Of a DNA stretch of 64,000 nt, positions 1 through 10,492 are shown one piece after another (the stretch's first letter is position 1; each line of letters starts with the position of its first letter). The position numbers were made by a program, and so were the translations under genes. The notes under the pieces are model-generated. The model did not search any database. It saw nothing but the letters and a program-made list of their open reading frames with translations, and was not told the origin of the DNA. Source of the DNA: Chondrilla cf. caribensis (lineage: Eukaryota > Porifera > Demospongiae > Chondrillida > Chondrillidae); NCBI GenBank assembly GCA_964020155.1, contig OZ026554.1:4910327-4974326 (forward strand), in the 5' to 3' direction.

Positions 1-237
1 AACTCCACAAGCCTTGCTTCAATCATGCATATGTATGTATGTATGTAGGTACATATGGATGTATTACAGTATACATATGTATACCTTGCCAATACTCTGT
101 TGGCAGATGGAGGGTGAATATTGGAGGGATAGGCCAACACAGACAAAGTCGGAGACAACATATTTGAACTCAGTGCCGGCTTCATCTGACTGTGAGGACT
201 CTGGTCCATCCTTCTAAACACTCTCGACCTGGCTGAG

Positions 238-510
238 ATCCAAACACGATTACGGTTCTGCCTCTGCGTTCTTCTGTGGAGCTTTGGAATCTGCCTGGAT
301 GCTAGCACCTTCCTGGAAGACCTGCACAGAGGTGAGACGCCTGCAGGGTGTGTCCTTTTGAGTGAAAGTGAAGAAACCCAACGAAATCTTGTCGACCTGC
401 TTGATCCAGATTGTGAAGCCTTGAAAAACACACTTCCTTCGGGCGAATTTGGATGCTTATCCCCAGAACTTGATCTTCTCCTTGCTGAGTGGGGCTTGAG
501 GGGTTCATGA
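238..510 (+). CDS. 3'-terminal exon of an unrecognised + strand gene (partial)
   Basis: An open frame from about 197 or 238 to a TGA at 508-510 reads as a soluble, leucine- and acid-rich C-terminus, ending in the residues ELDLLLAEWGLRGS. It has no ATG of its own and in-frame stops lie just upstream (187-195), so it must be an exon; AG acceptors end at 196 and at 237, the second following a pyrimidine-rich stretch. The rest of the gene would lie left of the window. I do not recognise the family. The opposite strand also has an open frame here (302-535) but it has no ATG and a less protein-like composition. The call rests on composition and splice context only. Confidence 0.35.
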   Translation: MQTRLRFCLCVLLWSFGICLDASTFLEDLHRGETPAGCVLLSESEETQRNLVDLLDPDCEALKNTLPSGEFGCLSPELDLLLAEWGLRGS

Positions 511-599
511 GGTGTGGCAGCCTTAACTGATCCACCTACTCTTGTCCACTTCAAGTGTGCTACTGAGCGCCTACTAGAACCAAGATAGCACACATTCAG

Positions 600-1969
600 T
601 CAGCTAAAGGACAAATACGTACAAGAGTTCCACCATGCATAGCACAACCTGTGTGTGGTACGCATCCCTTGCTTCCTTTTCTTCAGCCATAGGGAGTGAT
701 AAGGTGATTGAGTGGAAGTCTTAGGACGAATGGGTGACTTCAAGGACTCCACTGTGGAAATGCATGTCATAGTGTCAAACATACGTATGCATGTATGCAT
801 GTAGCACATTCTATACAGTGGAAATAATTCATAAACCACTCACTGAGCCTACAAACAGGATACAAACAGTACCAATGCAACAAGCTAAATCACGTACATT
901 TGTACATATCTAGTAATACATTAAGTTTGCACAATCTGGTATATGTACATACGTATATGAGTATTTGAAAGCCATTCTCAATTAACAACATGTATGTACA
1001 TACGTATAACATGCATATACTGTATATGTATGAATACAAATGATGAATGCAAATACATGTACAGAATATGTATATAACATGCAAATATGTATATGTACAC
1101 AAACAGTACAAACACATATACGTACGTACAAATACAAACATGTATATATCACCTGATTTGGAATGGGACAAAGTCCTTCTTCTCCAGCTATACCTACTCG
1201 ACTTTGATGTAGATTTGGCAGCAAACAATGACTGAGGCTGGTTACCTTTACTGGTGGTGCCCCCAGTTACCTCTGGTTGCTTAGTAACCACCGCCCTCTC
1301 GGGTCTCCAAACTAAATTTTGGTATTTTCGCTGTATTTCCTTTCGAGCACAAACCTCCTTTGGCTGTGCACTGGGTTTGAGAGGTGAGGCAGGAACTTGC
1401 TCCTGCACGTTAGACTGGAGGGGATTCTGTGGTTTCCAAACTCTGTTGCAGTGGAGAGATCTCTTAAAATTGTTACTGGACCTATTTTTAATATCAATGG
1501 ATGAAGGTGAATCAACACCTGATACAGGTACACTACCAAGTCTAGTTACACTGCTTTGAACTGTAGGGTGAACATCTTCACTTTTTGACGGTTCACTACA
1601 GCCAGGCTTCGAGGGATGATCGCGAGTTTCAATTTTTCCCGCCAATTTGTGAGTCTCCTTGAGGCTGACAGCCGAGGCTGGTACCCAGACTTTATTCGAA
1701 TGAAATTTACCAACATGAGCACGTTTATGCTGTCTAGAACAGCTCGTTGAAGTGTGTCCCTTCTCCCTAGCAACCGCCGACACTGCTCCTTGATGAGACA
1801 ACCCAGGGCGCCACACATTGCTTCGCATTTGAGAGGACTTTATTGAAGACCTTGAAGAACCTTGATGTAATACTTTCTGGTTATTCGATGCAAGGGAAGA
1901 TTTCTTCTGTGATACATCATTGTTAGTCCATTTGAAACGACTTTTCCTCGACGAATACAAATCAGCCAT
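600..1969 (-). CDS. Basic protein with repeated VW+P motifs, ZC3H3-like N-terminus (tentative)
   Basis: Exon 1 runs 1969 down to 1153 (ATG at 1969-1967, donor GT at 1152-1151). Exon 2 runs 751 down to a TGA at 600-602, with acceptor ...TTCCACAG. The junction keeps phase (codon G|TG) and gives about 322 aa. The protein is Ser/Lys/Arg-rich with no membrane segment. It repeats a short aromatic/basic motif at intervals: RFKW, NVWRPG, NKVWVP, NRVWKP, NLVWRP and RYSW. Similar spaced motifs are a feature I associate with the N-terminal half of the CCCH zinc-finger protein ZC3H3 (mRNA polyadenylation/export), but no CCCH fingers are visible in the window. Either the finger exons lie elsewhere or this is a different protein. 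Its start codon is only about 145 bp from the stop of the kinase gene on the same strand. Confidence 0.5.
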
Positions 1970-2113
1970 TTTTACAAGATTTGAATATAAAGTGATTAAC
2001 AAATAAAAATCGCGTTTTTATGCGTTAAAATGCATTCGCCAAATCCGTACCTCCAACTGCACGGTAGCTGCCGGAAAGTGGGTCCGCCAGCCGGAGAATC
2101 TAAAAAGCTTCAA

Positions 2114-3296
2114 TCACGTTAAAAACCATGAACTCCTGATGGCTTCACCAGCTGTTAGTCTTTGCTCTTGGTCCTTACAGAGAATACGAGACAAAAACTT
2201 TTTACAGTTTTGTGATAGGTGCTGCCATACCTGTAGCAAAAAGGGTTGGCATTATATCAGGAGCATTAAAGCTTCAAACTGGCAGGTAGTCAGAATGCAT
2301 GTGATGTGGAGACTGGAATGCATTTGTTAGAGTTCATTTAAACAGGCCTTTCAGTCCTATAAACATAGGAGATCCTGAGAAATACAGCTGTACACACAAG
2401 ACCAACCAGTTACATAGCTGGAAGTAGAATGCAGACTAAAATATGCCGAATCAATGTAATCTCACCTGCCCGGTTTGTTTGTACTGTCCGTAGAGTATAA
2501 AATCCCTCAGAGTCATGTCATTATTGTGTGTGAAAGGCAGCTGACCAAAGAGGAGAGCATACATCATAACGCCGACGGCCCAAATGTCCACAGGGTAGCT
2601 GTATGTCTTGCCCAAGATGGCCTCTGGTGCTTGGTACTCCAGGGTACCGCATGCACCTCGGACGGCAGCCTCAGCCCCGTGGGAAAACACATAAGCCAGA
2701 CCAAAGTCTCCCAACATCAGTTCAGTGTCCCAGCTCCTCCTCTTAACGAATACGTTCTCGAGTTTGATGTCGCGATGCAGTACGGCATGCTCGTGCAGGT
2801 GCTGTACTCCAAGTAGTACTTGAATGGTGAACCTGCGTACGTTGTGTTCCTGGAACTTTCCATGGTTCAACAACCACTCAAACAGGTCTCCTCCCTCTGC
2901 CAAATCAGTCAACATGTATACTTGTCCGCTGGTTTCAAGGAAATTATGTAGAGATATCAAGTTGGGATGGCTTGGAGAAGACAGCTTCCTAAGGACATCC
3001 ATTTCAACGCTGTTTTGGAAAAAATCGCGCCGATTGACAACTTTCATAGCATAGCATTGTCCAGTTTTATTCTCTGTCACTTTGAGTACTTGAGAAAATG
3101 CCCCTTTACCGATTAAACCGACAACAGTATAATCTCTCAGTATGTCTCTAGCTATCCTTAGTCGTAAAAACTGCTGTCTGTTCAACTGCCTGTTTTCGTG
3201 TGTACTGTCTTCCTCAATGCTAGCTCCGCTTTGAGTACTTAGGGCTCCTTCACGCCAGAAAACGGGAACAACTCTAGAAGATGGAAAGCAGCCCAT
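2114..3296 (-). CDS. CAMK-type Ser/Thr protein kinase, PSKH-like, N-terminally acylated
   Basis: There are two exons: 3296-2466 (ATG at 3296, donor CAG|GTGAG) and 2230-2114 (acceptor GCTACAG, TGA at 2116-2114). They join in phase 0 to give 315 aa. The N-terminus MGCF is a classic myristoylation plus palmitoylation signal, so the kinase is probably on Golgi or plasma membrane, as PSKH1 is known to be. The domain starts near residue 52: glycine loop GKGAFSQV, catalytic lysine in YAMKVV, HRDIKLEN catalytic loop, DFGLA, QAPEA, then DIWAVGVMMYALLFG. Exon 2 supplies the last helix (RILCKDQEQRLT) and stops almost at the end of the catalytic domain, so there is no regulatory tail. All key catalytic residues are present. 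It is divergent with the first CABIT gene (595 bp between start codons). The PSKH assignment is inference from the N-terminus and loop sequences. Confidence 0.85.
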
Positions 3297-3890
3297 GACC
3301 CGACCGCCATTTTCTGCTGGACCTGAAGCACGTGAACGTCACAACGACTCGATCTGACACGACCTATATACCTACACAACACTACGTCTCATATAACGTG
3401 TACAGTGCATTTTTTACTGTACGGTTGACCATGGTTGACAGTGGATGTATATCAATACATACAATAGCACGAGGATGGGTTACAGAGAATTTCAGCAGGT
3501 CTAGCTCTAATTGCTCTGGGCATTCATATCTAAAAGGCACGTTTCGCAAACCTGGGAACCAACCCCCACAAAAATTCCCTTGCAATTTTACATGGCATGA
3601 GAAATATCCAATCACCTCTCAAGGTAAACACTATGTATTGCCCTCTGTGTGGCTCCTGTCAAATTCCAAGCCAGAGCAGTAAAGTACCCAGAGTGGCATG
3701 CACCTAGATCACGTTAACAATTCTGTGTAGGAGTGGAAGATTATACCGTATGGAATACATTGTATAAGAATGAATGGCTATGTAAGCAATAGGCATTCTA
3801 TCTGGATCAGTTAGAGACTCTGTTTAGAAGTACTAGTTGATTGTTGTAGTACAGAACTGAGTCTGAAGCACCAGGGAGAACTCTTCAAAG
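3297..3890. promoter_or_regulatory. Shared divergent 5' region, kinase / CABIT adaptor 1
   Basis: This 594-bp gap separates the start codons of the - strand kinase and the + strand adaptor, so both promoters should lie here. No TATA box stands out. Open frames of 77-116 codons exist on both strands but lack splice or family support. A degraded equivalent of this arrangement recurs about 6860-7489. Confidence 0.45.
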
Positions 3891-5666
3891 ATGAATAACT
3901 ACACAAAACAGCATTCTTGTCATCAGCCAGAAGAGCTCAGAAGAAATAAAGGACACAGTAGTCTAGGAAAAGAAGGGTGTGATATTTTAGGGCGAACCTC
4001 AGGAGAGAACTCCAGTGTGAGATATGTAACAAATATGGCAGGTCAAGGTTCAACAGAGATTCCTAAACCACTTCCACGTAAGCCTAGTCAGGATAAACTG
4101 GGTCAGTTGAATCAGGCTTCACCACTGCCGTACAAACCACATTCTTGGAGAAAGCAGCCTGACACATCATTCAATTCTCATGACTGGTACTCAACATTGC
4201 CAGGGACATCTTTCTCTCCAAGTCGCCCAAAGTACACTTCCGTTCATTCACAACTATCACCAGCTGAGCCTCCTGCTTACAGCCAAGATCTCTCACACAA
4301 CATACATCACCATCCTCTTGAGCAACCGCCAGTAGAGGAAATGACCATACACACAGAGAAATGGACAGCAGTTGGTAACCCTTTGTCTCTCATGGAGGTG
4401 GCCAGCTTGCCTCAAACAAGTCTACCTAAATACTTCACAACTTCCAAGGAAGACCCTACCTTTCCGGTGATTCGCAGAGATCAGATATTACACGTCAAAT
4501 TCAAGAAAGTAATAGAAGTGGTTGAAGGCACAAGCTCCAAAGGAAACAAACTGATATTTCCCTGCAACTTGAAAATGAAACTTTCACCAGTTTTCACGGA
4601 GAACAGGGAACAGTACACCCTGTCTGCCCCCGATCTCTGCAGAAGTACAAATCTCCCATCTGTGGTCAAGGTCACTAAAGAATTTACTCACAGAAAGAAA
4701 GAGGTCACCATAACACAGAACACACTCCTGTTCTTGACAGATGAGGAAAAAGGAAAGAACCCATCTAAAGGACGTCTCTCAGTCAAAGCAATTGACATGA
4801 GAGGGATGACGGTTGCTATCACATCCTCTTGCAAAGGAGTATTTTCTGTAAACCCGGATGAAATCAAACTCTACTTACCAGAGATCATCACCTATTGCCA
4901 GTTTCCATGCAACATCTTGCTGGAGAAAGGTATCTACTCCAGCGATGTGATTACACTGCAGAAAGTGTACATGCAAGAGGTCCTGGTGGCCCAGCCCTTC
5001 AACATGGTTAGCAGAGAGCCCGAGGATAGGTATGTTGAGATCCCCACCAACAGACCTATGTGGTTGACAGAGATGCACGTGAGCAAATCCAAAACAACCA
5101 ACCCAAAACCGCATCAGTTAAACCAAAACAAATACACACATAATGTTGCCCAAGAGACACCTAGGAGCAGCCAGTTTCCACCAGTAACCAACAGAGGGGC
5201 ACAGATTTTGAAACTCAGTAAGATCAGACAAACTAGCGAACCTGATCTTTCTTCATCTTTGCCTTCAGATCAGGACGATGAACCCGTAGATTATGACTAC
5301 GTCCACAATTGGTCCCGAACGTGCCTGGATGTTGACTATGAAGTTATGACTGCCCCAAAGAAAGCAAAAGAAAGAAGCAATTCTCTTCCAATTGTTTTAA
5401 CAGCTGAAGATAACATATCTTACCTGAGGAATCTTAGCACCGTTGACATCATGCAGCTTCTCGATGCAATGAAACTTGGAGAATACAAAGATGCATTTGA
5501 GAGGGAAATGATAGATGGCGAGATCATGTGCGCTTTATCGGAAGACATGTTGCTGAATGATCTAAAAATCGAAAAACAACTGCATCGACTGCGGCTGATG
5601 AAGTTGATATCAGGACAGACCTCATCAAGAAAGTTTCTGGACGGCTCACAAGATGCCACATCTTGA
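3891..5666 (+). CDS. CABIT-SAM adaptor 1 (GAREM-like), intronless
   Basis: This is a single-exon gene of 591 aa with ATG at 3891. Residues 1-160 are low-complexity, with a proline/basic motif PKPLPRKP near residue 58 that fits an SH3 ligand. A CABIT domain spans about 165-395, opening with SLMEVASLPQ and ending near the EIPTNRPMWL segment. A tyrosine-rich patch (YDYVHNW, VDYEVM) lies near 466-486. A SAM domain occupies about 507-577 (KLGEYKDAFEREMIDGE core). CABIT plus C-terminal SAM is the architecture of vertebrate GAREM, which links receptor tyrosine kinases to GRB2/SHP2 and ERK; THEMIS has CABIT domains without SAM. A cytosolic scaffold role downstream of tyrosine kinases is therefore inferred, not shown. 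It is the first of four tandem paralogues on the + strand, the most diverged from 2 and 3 in its CABIT domain, and has no introns, unlike the neighbouring housekeeping genes. Confidence 0.85.
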   Translation: MNNYTKQHSCHQPEELRRNKGHSSLGKEGCDILGRTSGENSSVRYVTNMAGQGSTEIPKPLPRKPSQDKLGQLNQASPLPYKPHSWRKQPDTSFNSHDWYSTLPGTSFSPSRPKYTSVHSQLSPAEPPAYSQDLSHNIHHHPLEQPPVEEMTIHTEKWTAVGNPLSLMEVASLPQTSLPKYFTTSKEDPTFPVIRRDQILHVKFKKVIEVVEGTSSKGNKLIFPCNLKMKLSPVFTENREQYTLSAPDLCRSTNLPSVVKVTKEFTHRKKEVTITQNTLLFLTDEEKGKNPSKGRLSVKAIDMRGMTVAITSSCKGVFSVNPDEIKLYLPEIITYCQFPCNILLEKGIYSSDVITLQKVYMQEVLVAQPFNMVSREPEDRYVEIPTNRPMWLTEMHVSKSKTTNPKPHQLNQNKYTHNVAQETPRSSQFPPVTNRGAQILKLSKIRQTSEPDLSSSLPSDQDDEPVDYDYVHNWSRTCLDVDYEVMTAPKKAKERSNSLPIVLTAEDNISYLRNLSTVDIMQLLDAMKLGEYKDAFEREMIDGEIMCALSEDMLLNDLKIEKQLHRLRLMKLISGQTSSRKFLDGSQDATS

Positions 5667-6639
5667 ATAACTAACCTGATTGAGTGTATACATGTATATA
5701 TTAAGTAACATGCACTTTATACCAATAGAGGTTTAGTACATAATTTGTACAGAGTTATGATTTAGTGCATGTAGTTCTACATGTGTGTATGTACATAGAT
5801 ACAAATATGTCAACGTGCTGTGATAACTATGCCAAATTGAATGTCATGTGCCAGTCATGTGACCAACAATCTACAAAGTGTCATATGCCAGTCATGTGAC
5901 TAGCCATCAACCCAGTGTCATATACCAGTCATGTGATTAACAATCACACAAGTGTCATGTGTCAGTCAAGTGACTATAATTAAGGCAGTATTGAAATGGA
6001 ACTTCAAAGCTCTTGAAAAGCTGTATTCTCCAACTATGACACCAATTCTCTTAGCTTTTTGAGTTTAGACAAACATTGTGTAGAATACAACGGATTCAAT
6101 TGGTGGAGAAATCAGGTTTACTGGTTATGAACAGAATGTCGTCTGAAACCTAATGAGTCAAGTACTTACTACACATAGCAGAAACACCCAAGTTAAACAC
6201 ATAGCCACTAGTCACATAACTGAGATATTACACTCACGAGGATGCTGGTGGCATATAAGAGGGGCATCACACTCGGGTGACTACAGGTGATGGGATCAAA
6301 CACTACACATAGCAAATGAACAAGTCGAATATAGCTAAATTATCAGTATAAAACTCATATAAAACCACATGTACAGGACAAATGTAATATGATTGCTAAT
6401 ACGTAACTTATAAACACATGAAACTGGGTACTTTCAGGTGAATACTGGTCACATGAGTGACACATGATACCTGGATGACTAGTAGTCTCGTGGCCTGTAC
6501 ATTATGATCAAGTAGCTGCTTGTCACATGACTCACAGTGTGAGCAATGACTGTAATGGTAATGGTAATCGGTTCTTGAAATATCCAAGTAATTGTAACAG
6601 CAATTCATTACCTGTGGGCTGTAATTACCACAACACCGA
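5667..6639. other. Intergenic DNA with a short tandem repeat
   Basis: No gene is seen. At about 5842-5975 a unit of roughly 36 bp containing GTCAGTCATGTGAC-like sequence is repeated about four times with drift. The rest is AT-rich single-copy-looking sequence. Confidence 0.6.
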
Positions 6640-6900
6640 CACAAACATGATACTTGAGACAGTGGACCACTTCCATAGCATAGCATCAGTCTAGTTTTAT
6701 TCTCTATTACTTTACACTGGAGCAAACACTCCCTACCAACTAAACTGACAACAGTATACTCTCTCTTCATCTCCCGACTATCCTGAGTTGTGAAATCAGC
6801 CTGTTTGCTTTGTGTGTACTGTCTCCCTCTATGCTTACTTCACTGTGTGTACCACATATGTTTAGCCCCAAATGGCCCATTTCCACTTAACATCATGTTC
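6640..6900 (-). pseudogene. Decayed copy of the kinase 5' end
   Basis: The - strand here aligns to the beginning of kinase exon 1 (about 3050-3250). The conceptual peptide contains REYTVVSLVG and KVIENKT, matching RDYTVVGLIG and KVTENKT of the intact kinase. The glycine loop is destroyed, the frame shifts after the ATP-lysine region and no HRD or DFG segment follows. The matched part also includes the linker that encodes the start of the domain (TGTGTACTGTCT in both). The spacing from this fragment to the start of CABIT gene 2 mirrors that between the intact kinase and CABIT gene 1, which points to a block duplication. Confidence 0.8.
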
Positions 6901-7489
6901 AAGTCATGTGACCAATAATCAATTACAATATTATTATGCATAAATTATAGGGCAACAAGTAAGTTAAGTTTAGTTTATACATCATACAGGTGAAGAAGAA
7001 AATCCAACATCCTCGAAAAGTCAAAAACAACCTTAAACTGCCTGCGTTGGTTGACCCCCACACACCACACTAACCTTTCCAATGATTGTGTTCAATTGTC
7101 CATCATAATATATATCAGCCTACGCGAGGACACCTGTCTGCTGTTGTTATCATTGTAGCGTGCATTCCAGTACAAAGACTACATGATAAAGTTTTATATG
7201 CATTCATATACATTGAATGGCATATTTTTATGAGGCTATGTACATTGTGTAGGCTAAAGTAATTGGGTGTAAAAATAAAATGTTGTGGTACCCAAGGCCC
7301 ACTCACCACCCACAATACACACTTAATCATGTATCTGTGTATTTAACCAATCCACTTCATTCCTGTACCAGTTAAGTACATCGAGTGAAGATAATTGACG
7401 AATATATGTAGAGTTAATTGCTGCAGGAACTACTCACACTCCATTTGAATTTGTTCTTTTCAAAGATATAGTGCAGCTGTGAGCAGACA
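6901..7489. promoter_or_regulatory. Upstream region of CABIT adaptor 2
   Basis: No gene is seen. By position it should hold the promoter of the 7490 gene and corresponds to the kinase/adaptor-1 gap. No clear core promoter element is recognisable. Confidence 0.35.
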
Positions 7490-9349
7490 ATGAGTTCAAA
7501 ACCAGGAAATGTTACAACGGTCTATGTTTCGGCAGGATCAAGTAGCACCAAGGCACCGTATGTTAAAAGTTCTTCTTCTGGCGTACTTCTTCCAGTGAAC
7601 AAGGCTGAGCTTTTTACAGACAAATCAAACTCCCTGCCTCACAGTCCTAAAACCTTCTCCACTTGCGCTGGTAACCAACAGCCTCAGATCCTACAGATAG
7701 GGAATACGAAATTGATGATTACCGTTAAAGACTGCAAGGAGGGAACTTCGTCAAAATTTGGGGCCGAAGGGGAATTTGGTGGAGTAGTAACCCAAGCTAA
7801 AATGGTTCATCAGGGATCAAGTGGGGAGCTAAGAGCCATGAATGAAAAACCTTCTGTAAGGTCTGAAGATGATAAATCAAGCCAGATTCCAGCTAGTGAT
7901 GTTTTACGTAATATGAAGAAATTTGAGTCTTTGAAAGGTGCTGTGCGCAATGGAAAGAATGACAATCAACCAGTCCGGGTTCCCAATAGCAGCAACAAGA
8001 GTACAGCAAGCAAAAACCAGGGTGAGGAGGACATGTACATCAAAGTCATTTGTCCGGATACCAATATAAAGGCCAAGACCCAAAAGACTGAAAGTGTACT
8101 TGAGGAGACTAAAAAAGTACACAAGTTTCGTCGTCGCACGGTACGTAAAGCAGCAGTTGAAAGACAACCTGATCCCTTGCCACAGTTACAACCCAACAGT
8201 AAACAACTCACGCTAAAAGAGGTCGCTAACTCACTGAGTATAAATCTACCTCAACTGGCCGAAGTTAAGAAAGGGTACACATGTCCCATTGCTGGTTCTG
8301 TAACTCAAGGGGAGGTTCTGCTGTTGGTGGACAGAAAGAAAGTCACGGCTGTCAAAGGTGTATGCACTTGGAATGGACAGCCCATCTGTTTGCTGCAAAG
8401 CTCCAAATTCACACTGTCTCCAGTATCTAGTGAACTCGCAGCAGACGACATGATTTCCGTCGAGGATCTTCTCTCATGCAAGCAGCTACCTCCTGTAGTG
8501 AGAGTTATGGAATCTTTCACAGCTTCCAAGGGACACACCGTCTCCAAGGGAGCACTTCTCTACTTCGATAAAGATGCCAAGCAGCAGTCACTCTTCTCTT
8601 CCAAAGTAGCCCTCAAAGCCAAATACACCAGTTCACAAAAAAGCGTTACCTTGCCTTCATCTGGAAAGAAAACATTCAGTATCAACCCCAGAGATGTCCA
8701 GGTGTACCTCTTTGAGGTAATCAGCCTCCTTCAGTACCCGATGGCACTTCAAGTGAACTTGAAGCCCCTTCCAAGGATAGTCACCGTACAAAACGTGTGC
8801 CAACAGGATGTACTGGTGGCACAGCGATTTGATGTGAGTCAAGGTAGACCAAAACAAGATTTTGTCGAGATGCCGGTCACCTGGGATGTCACTCTGGTGA
8901 CAGTGTCTATCCAGGCTGAGACACAGTTACACACCAAAGAAACGTTATACAGCAGCATTGACGAATTGGAAGAGGAAGAAGATATTGAATATTCATACGT
9001 CGAAAGTAACAAGACAGTGACAAAATTCAATTCACTGTCAACCTTGTCACCACAGCAATCTTTGGGGGATACTGCCGAGTTGAGTATTGAGGCAAGGGCT
9101 GATAATGTTGCTTTTTTAAAAAAGTTAGGGACGGATGGCATACAGATGATGTTGGATGTCTTAAAAATGCATCAATACAAAGAACTTTTCAGAGACGAGG
9201 GGATTGATGGCGAGATCCTCAGTTCCCTAACAGAACAAGACCTGTTGGAAGAGCTTGACATAATAAGGCGTTTGGATCGTGTCCGTCTCATGAAAGTGAT
9301 CGAAGGCAAATATTCTGTAAAGAAGATGCTCAGTCAGCTGTACATATGA
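7490..9349 (+). CDS. CABIT-SAM adaptor 2 (GAREM-like), intronless
   Basis: This is a single exon of 619 aa with ATG at 7490. Residues 1-235 are Ser/Lys-rich and probably disordered. The CABIT domain spans about 238-473 and begins LTLKEVANSL, with the family-typical line INLPQLAEVKKGY and closing strand EMPVTWDVTLVTV. Tyrosines at about 487-506 (YSSI, YSYV in an acidic setting) are candidate kinase substrates. The SAM domain is at about 537-607 (KMHQYKELFRDEGIDGE core), followed by a short tail. About 200 bp of its CABIT coding sequence is nearly identical to adaptor 3 (see the conversion tract). The role as a phosphotyrosine-signalling scaffold is inferred from the GAREM architecture. Confidence 0.85.
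   Translation: MSSKPGNVTTVYVSAGSSSTKAPYVKSSSSGVLLPVNKAELFTDKSNSLPHSPKTFSTCAGNQQPQILQIGNTKLMITVKDCKEGTSSKFGAEGEFGGVVTQAKMVHQGSSGELRAMNEKPSVRSEDDKSSQIPASDVLRNMKKFESLKGAVRNGKNDNQPVRVPNSSNKSTASKNQGEEDMYIKVICPDTNIKAKTQKTESVLEETKKVHKFRRRTVRKAAVERQPDPLPQLQPNSKQLTLKEVANSLSINLPQLAEVKKGYTCPIAGSVTQGEVLLLVDRKKVTAVKGVCTWNGQPICLLQSSKFTLSPVSSELAADDMISVEDLLSCKQLPPVVRVMESFTASKGHTVSKGALLYFDKDAKQQSLFSSKVALKAKYTSSQKSVTLPSSGKKTFSINPRDVQVYLFEVISLLQYPMALQVNLKPLPRIVTVQNVCQQDVLVAQRFDVSQGRPKQDFVEMPVTWDVTLVTVSIQAETQLHTKETLYSSIDELEEEEDIEYSYVESNKTVTKFNSLSTLSPQQSLGDTAELSIEARADNVAFLKKLGTDGIQMMLDVLKMHQYKELFRDEGIDGEILSSLTEQDLLEELDIIRRLDRVRLMKVIEGKYSVKKMLSQLYI
8240..8440 (+). other. Near-identical CABIT segment shared with 14113-14313
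   Basis: By eye about four mismatches in about 200 bp separate this segment from 14113-14313, synonymous sites included. Sequence just upstream and especially downstream in the same two domains falls to markedly lower identity, to the point that amino acids differ widely after about 8580 and 14450. This is the pattern of a gene-conversion tract. Confidence 0.7.
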
Positions 9350-10193
9350 GGAAATTGGCCAAACAGTTCACCAAATCAGATTCATTCTTGTAGTGTTTGT
9401 GAACAAACATTCATTCTTGTCATTATGTAGCAACAAAGAACATATTGTACCGTTAAGCTCAAACTCAATAGTGTGAAACAGTCATATTCCGTATACATGT
9501 AGTTGTCTGTGACACACTTGCACAATGATCATACATGCACAACAGCATACTCATGGCTTTATGTATATCGTATACACACATATGTACTGTATATGTATGT
9601 ATTGGTGAATGTCATTTGTACTTCACTGTGCATTTACATATTATGCTATGCACTACACACACTAAGCATTGCTAATGTTTGCCACTAACTGTACACCTGT
9701 GTTCCTAGGTATTTCATTTTCACGTGTGTTGACACAACATATTATACGAAGTAATTATAGTTCAAAAACACTGTACCTATAGGTACAAATAGTCTTGATC
9801 AGTTCGCATTGTTATCATAACAGTTCGCATAGTTGAATGTTATCCCTTACAAGAGGAGACAGCTGTAATCTTCTCCCACACACACGTGTATACAAGACAG
9901 GAATGTACTCTGGGTGGTCTTGTAGCACAATAACGTGCATGAAATACATCACATGCAGCTGATTCCATGACCATGGCAACTACTTTGTACATTGCATGTA
10001 ATTTTGCAAGAAAATGAATCCTGCAGCTGTTTCTTTCAGAGGAGAAAGTTCTTTTTGCAGACTAAATGTTCACAGTTCTGAGCCACTGAAAAATCCACTA
10101 AAATAATCCTTTGATAATTAGTGTGCTAATGGTATACAAACATACACTGTGTTAAAATTAATACAATTTCATACATTATTGTATTAATGCTAA

Positions 10194-10371
10194 TGTACTT
10201 ATTCTCTCTAATCCGACACTCAATGGGACCTAAGAATAATGTTGGAGTAGGAGGTTGTTGGATTATGGAGTGCCTCTTGCCATACTTATGTATGGTGACT
10301 GTACCTCATATAATGGTTGGATTAGAGAGAATGTTGGATTATAGAGGTGTCGGACTAGCGAGGTTTCACTG
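10194..10371 (-). mobile_element. TA-flanked MITE, family 'CAGTGAAACCTC' (5' end decayed)
   Basis: The right end reads GGTTTCACTG|TA and the body matches the intact element at 26949-27125 in opposite orientation. No transposase frame is present. The terminal CAGTG...CACTG with TA flanks suggests a pogo/Tigger-type non-autonomous element. Confidence 0.7.
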
Positions 10372-10492
10372 TATAAGGACAGAGAGGCACTTGAACAGGC
10401 TGATAGACAGACAGACAGACAGACACATGTAGACAGACAGACAGACAGACAAACAGACACATAAGGCAGAAACACGGACAGATACACATGCC

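Noticed and set aside
302..535. - strand open frame of 77 codons
   Set aside because: It begins with a non-ATG codon, has no splice-consistent partner and overlaps a more protein-like + strand exon.
3332..3682. + and - strand open frames in the kinase/adaptor gap
   Set aside because: No family resemblance and no splice logic; the gap is best read as a divergent promoter region.
6408..6770. 120-codon - strand frame as a gene
   Set aside because: Only its first part matches the kinase N-lobe, with the glycine loop and later motifs missing; it is a pseudogene fragment.
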